Shown piece by piece: positions 1 through 10,286 of a stretch of DNA of 64,000 nucleotides (its first letter is position 1; each line of letters begins with the position of its first letter). The notes beneath the pieces were generated by a model that was not told where the DNA came from, made no database searches, and saw only the letters and a program-made list of their open reading frames with translations. Source of the DNA: a virus; the IMG/VR virus record IMGVR_UViG_3300022602_000024, positions 290,430 to 354,429 of that record. One strand, given 5' to 3'. The position numbers and the translations under genes were made by a program.

Positions 1-85
1 TTGCGATGCCCAAACTCACTGCTTGTGGGCAACGTCGGGCCATTTGATCAAGGTTGGTATTCATACCATATGCAAAATATTTCAT
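1..85 (-). CDS. Gamma-glutamylcyclotransferase-like protein (partial, runs off window start)
   Basis: Only the first 28 codons are present. The N-terminus reads MKYFAYGMNTNLDQMARRCP, which matches the opening of AIG2/gamma-glutamylcyclotransferase-like proteins (F-A-Y-G-x-N, then M..RCP), a fold that cyclises gamma-glutamyl amines. The start at 85 is chosen because a perfect sigma70 promoter (TATAAT at 92-97) sits just six bases upstream, so the transcript should begin at or next to the ATG. No Shine-Dalgarno sequence is visible. The catalytic glutamate lies outside the window, so activity cannot be judged. Confidence 0.6.
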   Translation of the reverse strand, partial: MKYFAYGMNTNLDQMARRCPQAVSLGIA

Positions 86-91
86 AAGTGT

Positions 92-120
92 ATTATAACA
101 CCTTATGAATTATGTGTCAA
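92..120 (-). promoter_or_regulatory. Consensus sigma70 promoter
   Basis: On the minus strand TTGACA (115-120) is followed by a 17-base spacer and TATAAT (92-97), an exact consensus. The expected +1 is about position 85, which is the A of the downstream ATG, so a leaderless transcript is predicted. Confidence 0.8.
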
Positions 121-1247
121 ATCCAAGTGGGATTGAACATTTGCTGGAAACTTATACCTCTAATTTTGTCTGTTATTTCAACAAATTTTCGAAATTTGGC
201 AAGTTGCCTGGAATCAAACTCGTAACTGTTGATCCATGATTCCAAAGTTGGATTTGGGTTTTCTTTAAGGTACGATTTAAACTTTTCTACATCCTCGGGT
301 GCTGCAGAGTTTACAGTTAAGTAACCTCCTGACCCATATCCTGATTTTGTATATACTTCGTTAAAATGTATTTTGATATTGTTGTCTTTTGCGTACTTGA
401 TCAAATCAGGCAATGTATAGATACTGCTGTGTTGCAAAACGGTTTCGATAGTTAGTTGTATATTTGGATATTTTTTAATTGTGTCAACTGCCTGCACAAT
501 CGTTTCCCATTTACTGCCATAACGAATATAATCATTATGCTTTCCAACGCCTTCTAGGCTAGCAGATATTCCCACTGTTTTAAATCTTGATAATGCAACA
601 AATACTTTTTCAGTAAAACGAGTCATGTTGGTATTGAATGTTACTTTTACATTGGTATCTTCAATGCTGTTTAGAACATCAACTACCTCAGGAATCATCA
701 TTGGTTCTCCGCCAGTCATATGAATGCTTTTTACACGTTGAACCATACTATACAGTTTATCAAGTGCACCGGGTTCTTCCCACCAACGTATTGTTTTTAC
801 ATTGTGCACTTTAAAATCGTTACTAGAAAATAGTTCGATGTTTCTTACATATTCCTCGCTTAAACTACTGCTAGCATAAGGACCACACATCAAGCATTTT
901 AAATTACAATAATTTCCAAACCGAATTTCGATTTGCTGAATTTCAGGAGTATAATTATCTTGCTTAATCGGATAACACTTATTATGATGCAATCTCAAAT
1001 GAAACTGTCCAGGAATAGATTCTTTATTTTTACAATACGTACACCCATCGTCGTGTTGATTGTTTAACATTTTTTGCCGCAGCAGTTCATTCTCAACTGT
1101 CCACCATGTATCAAAATTTGAGAAATTATTTTCGCTTTTGTAAGTGGGAGCAGGATACTTGTATTCACAACAAGGCAACATCGATCCGTCTGTATCGATT
1201 ACCATGGCCCTAAAAGGAGCAGAACAAAAAGAGTTTGAATTGGGCAT
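117..1247 (-). CDS. Radical SAM protein with twitch/SPASM-like auxiliary cysteines
   Basis: 376 aa. The radical SAM cluster motif is C114-x3-C118-x2-C121, followed by TGGEP near residue 178, which corresponds to the SAM-binding GGE motif. Extra cysteines occur at 8, 26, 27 and as a CxxC at 69-72, suggesting a second metal site of the twitch/SPASM type at the N-terminus. Family knowledge says such proteins make carbon-centred radicals to modify peptides or small molecules; the substrate here is unknown. A TATAAATA late promoter (1289-1296) lies upstream and a groEL terminator hairpin lies between. A related protein is encoded at 19998-21119. No RiPP precursor peptide is seen next to it. Confidence 0.8.
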   Translation of the reverse strand: MPNSNSFCSAPFRAMVIDTDGSMLPCCEYKYPAPTYKSENNFSNFDTWWTVENELLRQKMLNNQHDDGCTYCKNKESIPGQFHLRLHHNKCYPIKQDNYTPEIQQIEIRFGNYCNLKCLMCGPYASSSLSEEYVRNIELFSSNDFKVHNVKTIRWWEEPGALDKLYSMVQRVKSIHMTGGEPMMIPEVVDVLNSIEDTNVKVTFNTNMTRFTEKVFVALSRFKTVGISASLEGVGKHNDYIRYGSKWETIVQAVDTIKKYPNIQLTIETVLQHSSIYTLPDLIKYAKDNNIKIHFNEVYTKSGYGSGGYLTVNSAAPEDVEKFKSYLKENPNPTLESWINSYEFDSRQLAKFRKFVEITDKIRGISFQQMFNPTWI

Positions 1248-1248
1248 A

Positions 1249-1272
1249 ATAGAAACCCGCCACTAGGGCGGG
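1249..1272 (-). terminator. Rho-independent terminator after groEL
   Basis: A hairpin CCCGCC-CTAG-(T)GGCGGG followed by TTTCT is read on the minus strand just past the groEL stop. It sits between the late promoter at 1289-1296 and the radical SAM gene, so it may also attenuate that gene. Confidence 0.65.
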
Positions 1273-1288
1273 TCGGTTAGTGTAATAT

Positions 1289-1296
1289 TATTTATA
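1289..1296 (-). promoter_or_regulatory. T4-type late promoter TATAAATA
   Basis: An exact TATAAATA on the minus strand, directly after the groEL stop codon and about 40 bases upstream of the radical SAM start at 1247. It matches the T4 late-promoter consensus recognised by phage sigma gp55. Confidence 0.6.
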
Positions 1297-3214
<1,918 letters not shown>

Positions 3215-3240
3215 AATAATCTCCTTTTATGATTTAATGT

Positions 3241-3270
3241 ATTATATAATAGAAAATGCCAGCATGTCAA
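3241..3270 (-). promoter_or_regulatory. Sigma70 promoter of groES-groEL
   Basis: TTGACA (3265-3270), an 18-base spacer and TATAAT (3241-3246) are read on the minus strand, about 27 bases upstream of the groES start. Confidence 0.75.
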
Positions 3271-3296
3271 CATCACTGGCAAAAATTATTTATCTT

Positions 3297-4070
3297 TTAG
3301 AAATAGGTACAATTTTTCCTGGGAAAGAAACATTCGTTGTTCTGCAATGGTTTGATTTTCATTGTTTCTAACATGCTTTCTTTGCCCAAGCCCATAGCTA
3401 AACTATAAACAAAGTTTTGATTGGCCATAACCATATCTGCTCCTGCAACTATGTTGGCCAGTTCCAAAAAGTCTTGAACTGGATGGTATGGGATTGGAAC
3501 TCCAGTTACTTTGACAAAATCCCTATGTTCTTCTTTGGTACCCAGAAAAACTCCGTTAACATCCAGCATACCCTGGTCGGCCATGTACTCCCAGTATGTA
3601 TCAGATTCGGGATCTCTATAGCGGAAAGTACGGCTAACCACAATAGGTTTGATCCTAACAGGATCTGCTTCCAACCAAGGTGTATCATAATCCTGCATTA
3701 GGAATGGCAAGCCAAATGTTCTGTGGTATGCTTCCACATAGTTGCCTTCAAAGCCACGGAACAGTACCCCACGGAAACGATCCAGGTCTACATCAGGTTC
3801 GGGCGTGCCTTGTGTCCATGTGCCAGCATCGGCAATGTAACTTTGGCGGTTGAGTAAGGGCCGTAGCCATTCATAATCTTGGTAAGTAAATCTTCCCCGG
3901 TGTGCAGGATCAACTTCTTCGGGTCTGTATCCATATTGTGCAACACAATGTTCGATATTGTTTAGGGCCACAAGGAACATGGCATTGTTCTCTACTGCCA
4001 TTTTCTTTACCGCACTTAGGCTATAAATCAAATCGCCTAGTGTTCCTGAATGTCTATATGTCGTCATCAA
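3297..4070 (-). CDS. Glycosyltransferase-9-like protein of unknown function
   Basis: 257 aa. The N-terminus (HSGTLGDLIYSLSAVKKMA) has the G-x-GD-x-I-x-S-x-x-A signature seen at the start of heptosyltransferase/GT9-type proteins. Near residue 205 the segment ANIVAGADMVMANQNFVYSLAMGLGK is like the acceptor-side AD..(I/V)..D....HLA.ALG segment of that superfamily. It overlaps the small zinc-ribbon gene upstream by four bases (ATGA) and belongs to the glycan gene block. The fold is inferred; no sugar donor or acceptor can be named. Confidence 0.55.
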   Translation of the reverse strand: MMTTYRHSGTLGDLIYSLSAVKKMAVENNAMFLVALNNIEHCVAQYGYRPEEVDPAHRGRFTYQDYEWLRPLLNRQSYIADAGTWTQGTPEPDVDLDRFRGVLFRGFEGNYVEAYHRTFGLPFLMQDYDTPWLEADPVRIKPIVVSRTFRYRDPESDTYWEYMADQGMLDVNGVFLGTKEEHRDFVKVTGVPIPYHPVQDFLELANIVAGADMVMANQNFVYSLAMGLGKESMLETMKIKPLQNNECFFPRKNCTYF

Positions 4071-4252
4071 TATCTACTGCCTTCTTGTCCTGGTTCATTG
4101 CTGTGTGAGCACTCTAATTCGTGATTGGTTGCTCGGGGGCAACGTTTATTGCCGCAATCCGGGCATACTATAAACGTGTAACTGGTTACTGGAATTCCGT
4201 TTTCGTCCTCAATTTGACTCAAGCACCGATAACACCAACACTTGTATTTCAT
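4067..4252 (-). CDS. Small zinc-ribbon-like protein
   Basis: 61 aa. It has three cysteine pairs: CWCYRC at residues 5-10, CPDCGNKRC near 32-40, and a late C49, arranged like a small zinc ribbon. ATGA overlaps join it to genes on both sides, so it is translationally coupled within the glycan operon. Function is unknown; a role as a small metal-binding partner of the neighbouring glycosyltransferases is only a guess. Confidence 0.6.
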   Translation of the reverse strand: MKYKCWCYRCLSQIEDENGIPVTSYTFIVCPDCGNKRCPRATNHELECSHSNEPGQEGSRY

Positions 4253-5139
4253 AGCGTCTCCAGTATTGCACCAGCAATGGCAGCAGTATCAAAATTGTTG
4301 TTGCAAGGAGTGTTTCCTTTTTTGCAAATCAATCTACTAACTGGACGTTGCTGAATGTCATTACATCCTGCACAATCTTCTAAAGTCTGTATAGCCACTG
4401 CGTTTTTACCATCTTCCCAATTTCGGATTGGCACAATGACTTCAGGACGTAGATGTGTTAGTAATGCAATGATATGTGTATCACTTGCAGCCGCACACCA
4501 ATAAGGACCCGAATCAACCCCAGCAAATGCTCGTGCACCATCACACAGCACTTTTATCTGTTGGTTATTAAACCGGGCTCTTGCGTCAACAAACAAAGGA
4601 TGATCAACAAAATGATCAGTCGAGCCACCAACACATACAACCTTAAAGTCGGCTTTTTGTTTAAATACTTGAGCATATACATCTAACCACACATCCATAG
4701 TAATATTCTTAGCAGTCCAATGCCAATTACGCATATGAACCACAATGTATTGATCTAACTCATTTTGTCGTTGAAACTCAGCAACTGCAGCTTGATCTTC
4801 ATTAGATGGGAATAATTCTACTCCGTGATTTAGCGAATTAACACCAAACGCACGATACATATAATTCTTTTGATAATGTTGCGTAGGATTAAGTTCGTAT
4901 GCATTATCCAAGTTGATGTATATGTCCCAACCTGCTACATTGGGAATTTGATCCACTGGGAAAATGTTTCTAATATGCGGGTTGTTGCGATATACTTCAG
5001 CAAAGTCTGTAGCCACGTCAATATTTGCGTTGGATCCATATTTTAGTTTTAATTCTCTTACTACTGCGGTGCTCATGATAACATCGCCAATGGCCGCACG
5101 ACGTTGCACTAATATGTTAATTGGTTGTTCTAATTTCAT
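4249..5139 (-). CDS. Glycosyltransferase family 9 (heptosyltransferase-like)
   Basis: 296 aa. The N-terminus ILVQRRAAIGDVIMSTAVVREL is the typical GT9 opening (R..aiGDv..t.pvv..L). The C-terminal half contains VLCDGARAFAGVDSGPYWCAAASDTHIIAL, matching the conserved D-(S/T)GP.H.AAA..t..i.L segment of ADP-heptose:LPS heptosyltransferases. Such enzymes add heptose to lipopolysaccharide core in the host cytoplasm. Several cysteines near the end (CAGC, C..CNN) may bind metal and are unusual for the family. Start and stop overlap the neighbouring genes by four bases. Confidence 0.8.
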   Translation of the reverse strand: MKLEQPINILVQRRAAIGDVIMSTAVVRELKLKYGSNANIDVATDFAEVYRNNPHIRNIFPVDQIPNVAGWDIYINLDNAYELNPTQHYQKNYMYRAFGVNSLNHGVELFPSNEDQAAVAEFQRQNELDQYIVVHMRNWHWTAKNITMDVWLDVYAQVFKQKADFKVVCVGGSTDHFVDHPLFVDARARFNNQQIKVLCDGARAFAGVDSGPYWCAAASDTHIIALLTHLRPEVIVPIRNWEDGKNAVAIQTLEDCAGCNDIQQRPVSRLICKKGNTPCNNNFDTAAIAGAILETL

Positions 5140-6347
5140 TCTGCTTGTAATTTTGGAAAATAGCGTAAAAATCGATCGTTGGCGTTATCTCTACGGGCTT
5201 TGATCTTGGATCTAATTTCTTTGTAGAAGTTCCATGCCAGGGGAATGAACAACACCGACTCATCTGTGCCAATGCTGTCTAAATAGTCAATGCCTACTAC
5301 AGGAATATCAGTGCCAGGACAATATAATCCTTGCTTTAAAGGATTATCATCAACAACACAATCCATTTCAATTTTGGCGGCATTGATCAATGTCATTCCT
5401 TTGGCGGCTGCTCCATATCCAACAACACGATATCCTTGCGCTCTACTACTGTCAATACTGTTTTTCAAGTCTGACAATAGTGCAGTAACTCCAGTGGCCC
5501 AATCCGTATATGTACTGGGTTGATGTAGTTTGGCTTCCATTGCTAGTATGTTTTGCATATGGAAACGATTCTCTGGTTTCTTAGCCAACACAAAGATATA
5601 ACTTGTGCCATGTATAGGAGTCTTGACCACATCAACCAAGTACAGGCCAGCACGTTCAGCCAATCTACGCATCGATTCTGCATTGTAAAAACTGATGTGC
5701 TCGTGATAGATGGTGTCAAACTCACCATTAACAACCATGTCTGCTTGGCTTGTGCTGATAAAGATCTTGCCATCATGTCGCAATACACCGGCAGCAATTT
5801 GCAAGTATGTTAAAGGATCGGGAATGTGTGCAAAGGCATTTTGACTTGTTATAATATCAAATTCACGTCCCAGTTGGTCAGCACAGGCTTGATTCCAGAA
5901 TCCTTGTACCACTTGATGTCTTTTGGCACTACTAACAGGATACAAGTTCTCTGCAGGATCTACTCCGTATGTATCCATACTCAACCGTCGAAATGCATCA
6001 AGTTGACTGCCGTCATTGCACCCAATATCTAACACTGACATAGGACTATGATAAAAATGTTCACGTACAAACCTAGCATACCAATCCATATACTCAGTAT
6101 AGGTCCGACTTGTTCCGCTAACATACAGATAATGTGTATAGATTAATTCAGGATCAACTGCATGTGTAAGTTGTAAGTGATCGCAATCTTCACATCGGTT
6201 AACTGCTAATGGATAACGATCTTCGTGTTCTTGACTGGCAGCGTTGCGAAAATTATTGGCCAGGGGCTGATCATTGAGATCTAAGGTCGGCACCAGATCA
6301 TTGCCACCACAGGCAATGCATTTAAGAATAGATGTACAATGTTCCAT
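5136..6347 (-). CDS. SAM-dependent sugar C-methyltransferase
   Basis: 403 aa with three recognisable parts. First is an N-terminal zinc-binding segment (CIACGG near residues 10-15, then C..C near 51-54). Next is a class I SAM methyltransferase core with VLDIGCNDGSQL near residue 106. Last is a C-terminal domain with VVGYGAAAKGMTLINAAKI, typical of the C-methyltransferase C-terminal domain. This order is that of NDP-hexose C-methyltransferases such as TylC3 relatives. It probably methylates a nucleotide-sugar ring carbon made by the epimerase/dehydratases nearby. It overlaps the next gene (ATGA). Confidence 0.85.
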   Translation of the reverse strand: MEHCTSILKCIACGGNDLVPTLDLNDQPLANNFRNAASQEHEDRYPLAVNRCEDCDHLQLTHAVDPELIYTHYLYVSGTSRTYTEYMDWYARFVREHFYHSPMSVLDIGCNDGSQLDAFRRLSMDTYGVDPAENLYPVSSAKRHQVVQGFWNQACADQLGREFDIITSQNAFAHIPDPLTYLQIAAGVLRHDGKIFISTSQADMVVNGEFDTIYHEHISFYNAESMRRLAERAGLYLVDVVKTPIHGTSYIFVLAKKPENRFHMQNILAMEAKLHQPSTYTDWATGVTALLSDLKNSIDSSRAQGYRVVGYGAAAKGMTLINAAKIEMDCVVDDNPLKQGLYCPGTDIPVVGIDYLDSIGTDESVLFIPLAWNFYKEIRSKIKARRDNANDRFLRYFPKLQAE

Positions 6348-7072
6348 TAGTTTTTGATAGGTGATCCGTTGGGTGCAATTTGACCTTCTACGCCAAGATT
6401 GGCAATTTCTTGCACATGTTCTGCGGGCAGGAACTTGGCCAACACGTGTTCAATATCAATGTATCCGCCGGCATTGACACGTTCAGCAAAGAACATGAAA
6501 CTGTCGCGATACACTTGAATAACTTCGTCAGTCATTGAGTTAGGCCAAGACCATAGTCTAGCCATGTACTGCCAAGGTTGTGTGGTTACTTCCACTGGGA
6601 ATTGGCTTTTGAACTTGGGACCAATGATGATCTTGTCTGTGTTGGCAGAGTCTTCGTACATTGCTGGATCAAACATGTCATTGAGCACATAGCGCCCTGA
6701 CATCTTATGCACACGATCAATGCCCTCAAACTTGCCAGAATTATTCAATGCTTCTAGTGCATTACCAAAGCACATGATCTCTGTGCCGTTTTTGACTACA
6801 TCCCAGTTGTCTGAGTCATACATGGCCTGCACGTTGGGATCTTTACTGTAGTCAATGAATCCATTGCTGGCTGCAATCAAATGATTGGCCTGTTGATCTG
6901 TAATGGGTGTTCCGCAACATTCCATAACAAAGATTTTAGCAGTGGGTATCCGGCTACGAATACTGGTAATAGTATCTAGTGTTTGGTTAAGCCGTTGTGC
7001 GGCACTAAAAACACCAAACTTGCTGTTGATTGCACTTGTGACAACAAATGCGTGATTTACTTGGTTAGCCAA
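6347..7072 (-). CDS. Conserved phage protein of unknown function in glycan cluster
   Basis: 241 aa. I do not recognise a family. It starts AFVVTSAINSKFGVFSAAQRLNQTLDTI, has an ARIFVMEC-like strand (IPTAKIFVMECC) and later HKMSGRYVLND and YIDIEHVLAKFL. The layout, with a beta strand ending in a short acidic or polar motif followed by a GRY motif, is compatible with a GT-A-like glycosyltransferase but no clear DxD is seen. It lies inside the sugar operon, sharing bases with both neighbours, which supports a role in the same pathway. Confidence 0.5.
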   Translation of the reverse strand: MANQVNHAFVVTSAINSKFGVFSAAQRLNQTLDTITSIRSRIPTAKIFVMECCGTPITDQQANHLIAASNGFIDYSKDPNVQAMYDSDNWDVVKNGTEIMCFGNALEALNNSGKFEGIDRVHKMSGRYVLNDMFDPAMYEDSANTDKIIIGPKFKSQFPVEVTTQPWQYMARLWSWPNSMTDEVIQVYRDSFMFFAERVNAGGYIDIEHVLAKFLPAEHVQEIANLGVEGQIAPNGSPIKN

Positions 7073-8097
7073 CGTTTATTCTCCAATGTCCATTGTACCA
7101 TTCCGGCAATACGCTCACTCAATTTGATCTTAGGTTCCCATCCCAACTGCTTTAGCAAGCCACCATCTAAGGCATAACGCAAGTCATGTCCGGGACGGCT
7201 ACCATGGAAGTCCACCATTTCATAAACAAGTTCTTTACCTACACCAGCAGCAATCATTTGTGCCAAGGTCAAGTTATCAATTTCTTCTGTACCCACTAAG
7301 TTAAACTTGGGGCAATGTGCCCATCCGTAATCACCTGTGTGTTTGTAGTTTTGTGGCAATGTTTGTAATATAAACATCAGTCCTTCTGCTACATCTCGAG
7401 CATGAATATACATACGTGTGCCAGCTGCAGTCTTGGTAGGATCAGCGTGGATGAAAATCTTTTCTCCGTCACGTACACGTTGGATACACATGGGAATAAA
7501 CTTCTCTGGATGCTGACGCTCCCCAAATACGTTCATGGTATGTGTTACAACAATGGGCATCTTGTAAGTGTTTTCGTAAGCAACGCAGAATTCTTCTGCG
7601 GCTGCTTTACTTGCACTGTAGGGATTGGTACTGTTATAACGATCATACTCTTTATAACTTACTCCCGGAGGTGCAACACCAAAGATCTCGTCTGTGCTAA
7701 AGTACACAAAACGCTCTAGGTCGGGCAAGTTTTTACGTGCATAGTCCAACATATTGACTGTGCCCACTGTGTTGTCTAACACAAACTCCATGGGGTATGT
7801 AATACTACGATCCACGTGGCTACTGGCAGCCAAGTGCAACACAATATCAATCGGACCAATGTCGGCTACAATTTGACTGTTTAGTTCTGCTTTGATATCG
7901 TGAAAGATAATGCGTAAACGTTCACTGACCAATTTGGGATCGTGATCTTTCAACATGTCGTGCAGTCTGTTTAGATTACCGCTGATGTCCAAACGGTCTA
8001 GTGTGACCACATTCCAATCAGTATCTCGTAAAATTTTATCTATAACGTGGTGGGCAATGAATCCCGCACCACCGGTGATTAATACGTTCTTTGACAT
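7057..8097 (-). CDS. NAD-dependent dTDP-glucose 4,6-dehydratase-like enzyme
   Basis: 346 aa from the chosen start. The first codon of MSKNVLITGGAGFIAHHV at 8097 is preferred over an upstream ATG at 8148, because AGGAAC precedes it and the longer form adds an unrelated stretch before the Rossmann motif. Features are GGAGFI (NAD binding), LAASSHVDRS, STDEIFG (catalytic T-D-E as in RmlB), and YSASKAAAEEF (catalytic Y-x3-K). It would convert an NDP-hexose to its 4-keto-6-deoxy form, the usual entry to deoxysugars, supplying the methyltransferase and glycosyltransferases nearby. Confidence 0.88.
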   Translation of the reverse strand: MSKNVLITGGAGFIAHHVIDKILRDTDWNVVTLDRLDISGNLNRLHDMLKDHDPKLVSERLRIIFHDIKAELNSQIVADIGPIDIVLHLAASSHVDRSITYPMEFVLDNTVGTVNMLDYARKNLPDLERFVYFSTDEIFGVAPPGVSYKEYDRYNSTNPYSASKAAAEEFCVAYENTYKMPIVVTHTMNVFGERQHPEKFIPMCIQRVRDGEKIFIHADPTKTAAGTRMYIHARDVAEGLMFILQTLPQNYKHTGDYGWAHCPKFNLVGTEEIDNLTLAQMIAAGVGKELVYEMVDFHGSRPGHDLRYALDGGLLKQLGWEPKIKLSERIAGMVQWTLENKRWLTK

Positions 8098-8113
8098 AGT
8101 GTTCCTGTTTGAA

Positions 8114-8989
8114 TTAGCTAGTATACGGATATTTTGGCAACAAGTCAACGGCTTTGGCTTCCGGATTGCTCAAAATAAATTCGGCATACTTTTCTTGATT
8201 GTCTACAATGGTTTTAGGGAAGTACGAGTCCAATTCCACAATGCTATAACGATCGTTGGGATTGCCACGATTCCATTCTTTGCGTTCGGCAATCGACTTT
8301 TCTACATCAATCTGCTCAATAAACTCGGGACGATTAACTTCAGCATGTGCAAAGTTCTTGGCCTTGTTACGCAACCATTCGTTGTTGCCCATATAACCAA
8401 AGTGCCAACCACCATGCTCAATCACTTCACATCCATCGTTCTTGAACTGATAAGGCGCTGACATGAATTGGAAACGTATGCGTCTGAATTCTGTAGGGGT
8501 AATGTCTTTCAATAACGCCCGACGCCCGGCCATGGCCCAAATGTCATATTCGCCTGGAGTGGCTCTCATGTAATTGAACTTGAAGTTGTGCAGGCTCATA
8601 CGTAGTGCAAATAGGCTTTGATCGCTAGCAACCATGTACTGTAGTGCAGCCGGACGAATGATTTCATCCAAGTCACTGATCAAGATCAAATCATCTAGGG
8701 CAGCATCAGCAATGCCTTGGCGAATTTGATCTCTGTGGTGTGCTTCGTTAACCCAGGAATCTGGATCATTGGGCATGTCATCAACTTGGATATGGATAAT
8801 CTTATCTGCCCACTGTGCGTAGCGGGCCTTATTATCTTCGTAGTAGTAAGGCTTTGGATTACCTTGATGTGTCATATTGGCTTCAACCAAAACAAAGTGG
8901 TCGACAAAATCATATAATTCTGTTAATCTTAGTTCAAGTAGATCCAACTCATTGTAGAAGGGGAAACAATCGTAGATTTTTATTTTCAT
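8114..8989 (-). CDS. Glycosyltransferase family 17
   Basis: 291 aa. The N-terminus IYDCFPFYNELDLLELRL and the following FVLVEANMTHQG are hallmarks of GT17 (beta-1,4-mannosyl-glycoprotein N-acetylglucosaminyltransferase family). LILISDLDEIIRP near residue 100 contains the DxD-like metal site. The C-terminal part has GGWHFGYMG, also conserved in the family. The late-type box AATAAATA ends five bases upstream of the ATG, so transcription is predicted to begin at the start codon. It is transcribed divergently from the glycosyltransferase at 9045. Confidence 0.85.
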   Translation of the reverse strand: MKIKIYDCFPFYNELDLLELRLTELYDFVDHFVLVEANMTHQGNPKPYYYEDNKARYAQWADKIIHIQVDDMPNDPDSWVNEAHHRDQIRQGIADAALDDLILISDLDEIIRPAALQYMVASDQSLFALRMSLHNFKFNYMRATPGEYDIWAMAGRRALLKDITPTEFRRIRFQFMSAPYQFKNDGCEVIEHGGWHFGYMGNNEWLRNKAKNFAHAEVNRPEFIEQIDVEKSIAERKEWNRGNPNDRYSIVELDSYFPKTIVDNQEKYAEFILSNPEAKAVDLLPKYPYTS

Positions 8990-8994
8990 AGTGA

Positions 8995-9014
8995 TATTTA
9001 TTTGCTAATAAATA
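8995..9014. promoter_or_regulatory. Palindromic divergent late promoter pair
   Basis: TATTTATT-TGCT-AATAAATA is a perfect 20-base inverted repeat. It gives a late-type AATAAATA box on each strand, the minus one for the GT17 gene (start 8989) and the plus one for the gene at 9045. Confidence 0.6.
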
Positions 9015-9044
9015 CTGTACATTAATTTTCAAAGGCGGTCAACC

Positions 9045-9728
9045 ATGTATGCTGTTGTAAGCATGTGCACTTCAAACCTAGATGACCTGGGTAACTTAAC
9101 AAACAAATACAAACTCGAATACTGTGAACGCCATGGTTATGAGTTCTTCAATATCGGCGACGAAGAAATTGGCCCAGTAGACGGCCCATGGAGTTTTTCA
9201 ATGGACTGGCATAAACCACGTTATGTCAGCAACCTATTTGCTCAACGCCCAGATATTGAATGGGCACTAGTAACCGAAGCCGACGCCACCATTACCAACT
9301 TGACCATTCCCATGAGTGATCGGGTAGACAATGACTTCCATGTGGTTGTTCCAGTGGATAGACTCAACATCAATTCCGGCAACATGTTGGTACGCAATAG
9401 CCCAGAAGGTCGTGCTTACTTGCAAGCCATGTTGGCAGACGGAGACAAGTACCTTACAAATACCACCAACAATCCCATATTTGGATTGCAGTTATGGATG
9501 GTAGATACCATTGATCAACATGGTGATATCACAAAGATTGTACCACAAAAGCACATGAACAGTTACGAACTGGAAATTTACGACTATTGCGATGTCAGCA
9601 CCGACATCATGGGCAATAGCGGAGTATGGACCCGGGGCGACTGGATTGTGCACTGGCCTGGTATCAGACATGAAGTTAGACTTCAACGTGCTGCATCATT
9701 AGAAACAGAAGGAAGGATAACAAGATAA
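9045..9728 (+). CDS. Glycosyltransferase, GT34-like (galactosyl/mannosyl transferase fold)
   Basis: 227 aa. The opening AVVSMCTSNLDDLGNLTNKYKLEYCERHGYEFFN resembles GT34 proteins, which start with a short strand followed by N..Y...HgY. The segment ALVTEADATITNLTIP carries the acidic metal-binding motif in the expected place. A later GNSGVWTRGDWIVHWPG corresponds to the C-terminal H-x-P-G region of the family. It opens a plus-strand run of four genes and is preceded by a late-type box and an AAAGG ribosome site. Confidence 0.65.
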   Translation: MYAVVSMCTSNLDDLGNLTNKYKLEYCERHGYEFFNIGDEEIGPVDGPWSFSMDWHKPRYVSNLFAQRPDIEWALVTEADATITNLTIPMSDRVDNDFHVVVPVDRLNINSGNMLVRNSPEGRAYLQAMLADGDKYLTNTTNNPIFGLQLWMVDTIDQHGDITKIVPQKHMNSYELEIYDYCDVSTDIMGNSGVWTRGDWIVHWPGIRHEVRLQRAASLETEGRITR

Positions 9729-10279
9729 TGGCTATACCATTTGGAGAAGATGACACAATCAAAATAGATCGGTGTCATGCTGATTTATTAAGAGGCTTGA
9801 TAGTTGCTGGAAAACCCCGGACTGTATTGGAATTGGGCATCGGCGGTGGACAAGCAACGGATGCAATGCTAGACGGATTAGCGTATAATCAACAAGCATA
9901 CGAATACACACTGGTTGATAACTGGCTAGACTTCAACAGTACAATGCCTGCCCGAGTTGGCGAGTTATACAGCAGTAGAGTCAACATTGTTACATCCGGT
10001 GAAAAAGAATTTGTGTTCAGCACCAACAAGAAGTTTGATTTGATAATGAGTGATGCAGATCACCACCATACACAAGAATGGTTTGAGTATGTATACGAGA
10101 ATCTGCTGAATGATGATGGTATACTTTGTTATCATGATGTTATGTTAACTTCACAGTTTCCAAATTTAATGGAAATATATAACAAGTGCAAAGAACTTAA
10201 CCTAAGATACAAACTGTTTGACAAAGATAGTTTATCAACCGAAATGTGCTTTCGTGGCTTTTTAGTAATTTTTAAATAA
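9728..10279 (+). CDS. Class I SAM-dependent methyltransferase
   Basis: 183 aa. Motif I is TVLELGIGGGQATDAML near residues 34-50; the later DLIMSDADHHHTQEWFEYV resembles the D-x-D/H metal-binding area of O-methyltransferases of the Methyltransf_24 type. The start overlaps the previous stop by one base. It probably acts on a sugar or a small hydroxylated substrate, given its neighbours, but the substrate is not shown. Confidence 0.75.
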   Translation: MAIPFGEDDTIKIDRCHADLLRGLIVAGKPRTVLELGIGGGQATDAMLDGLAYNQQAYEYTLVDNWLDFNSTMPARVGELYSSRVNIVTSGEKEFVFSTNKKFDLIMSDADHHHTQEWFEYVYENLLNDDGILCYHDVMLTSQFPNLMEIYNKCKELNLRYKLFDKDSLSTEMCFRGFLVIFK

Positions 10280-10286
10280 GGCAGCA

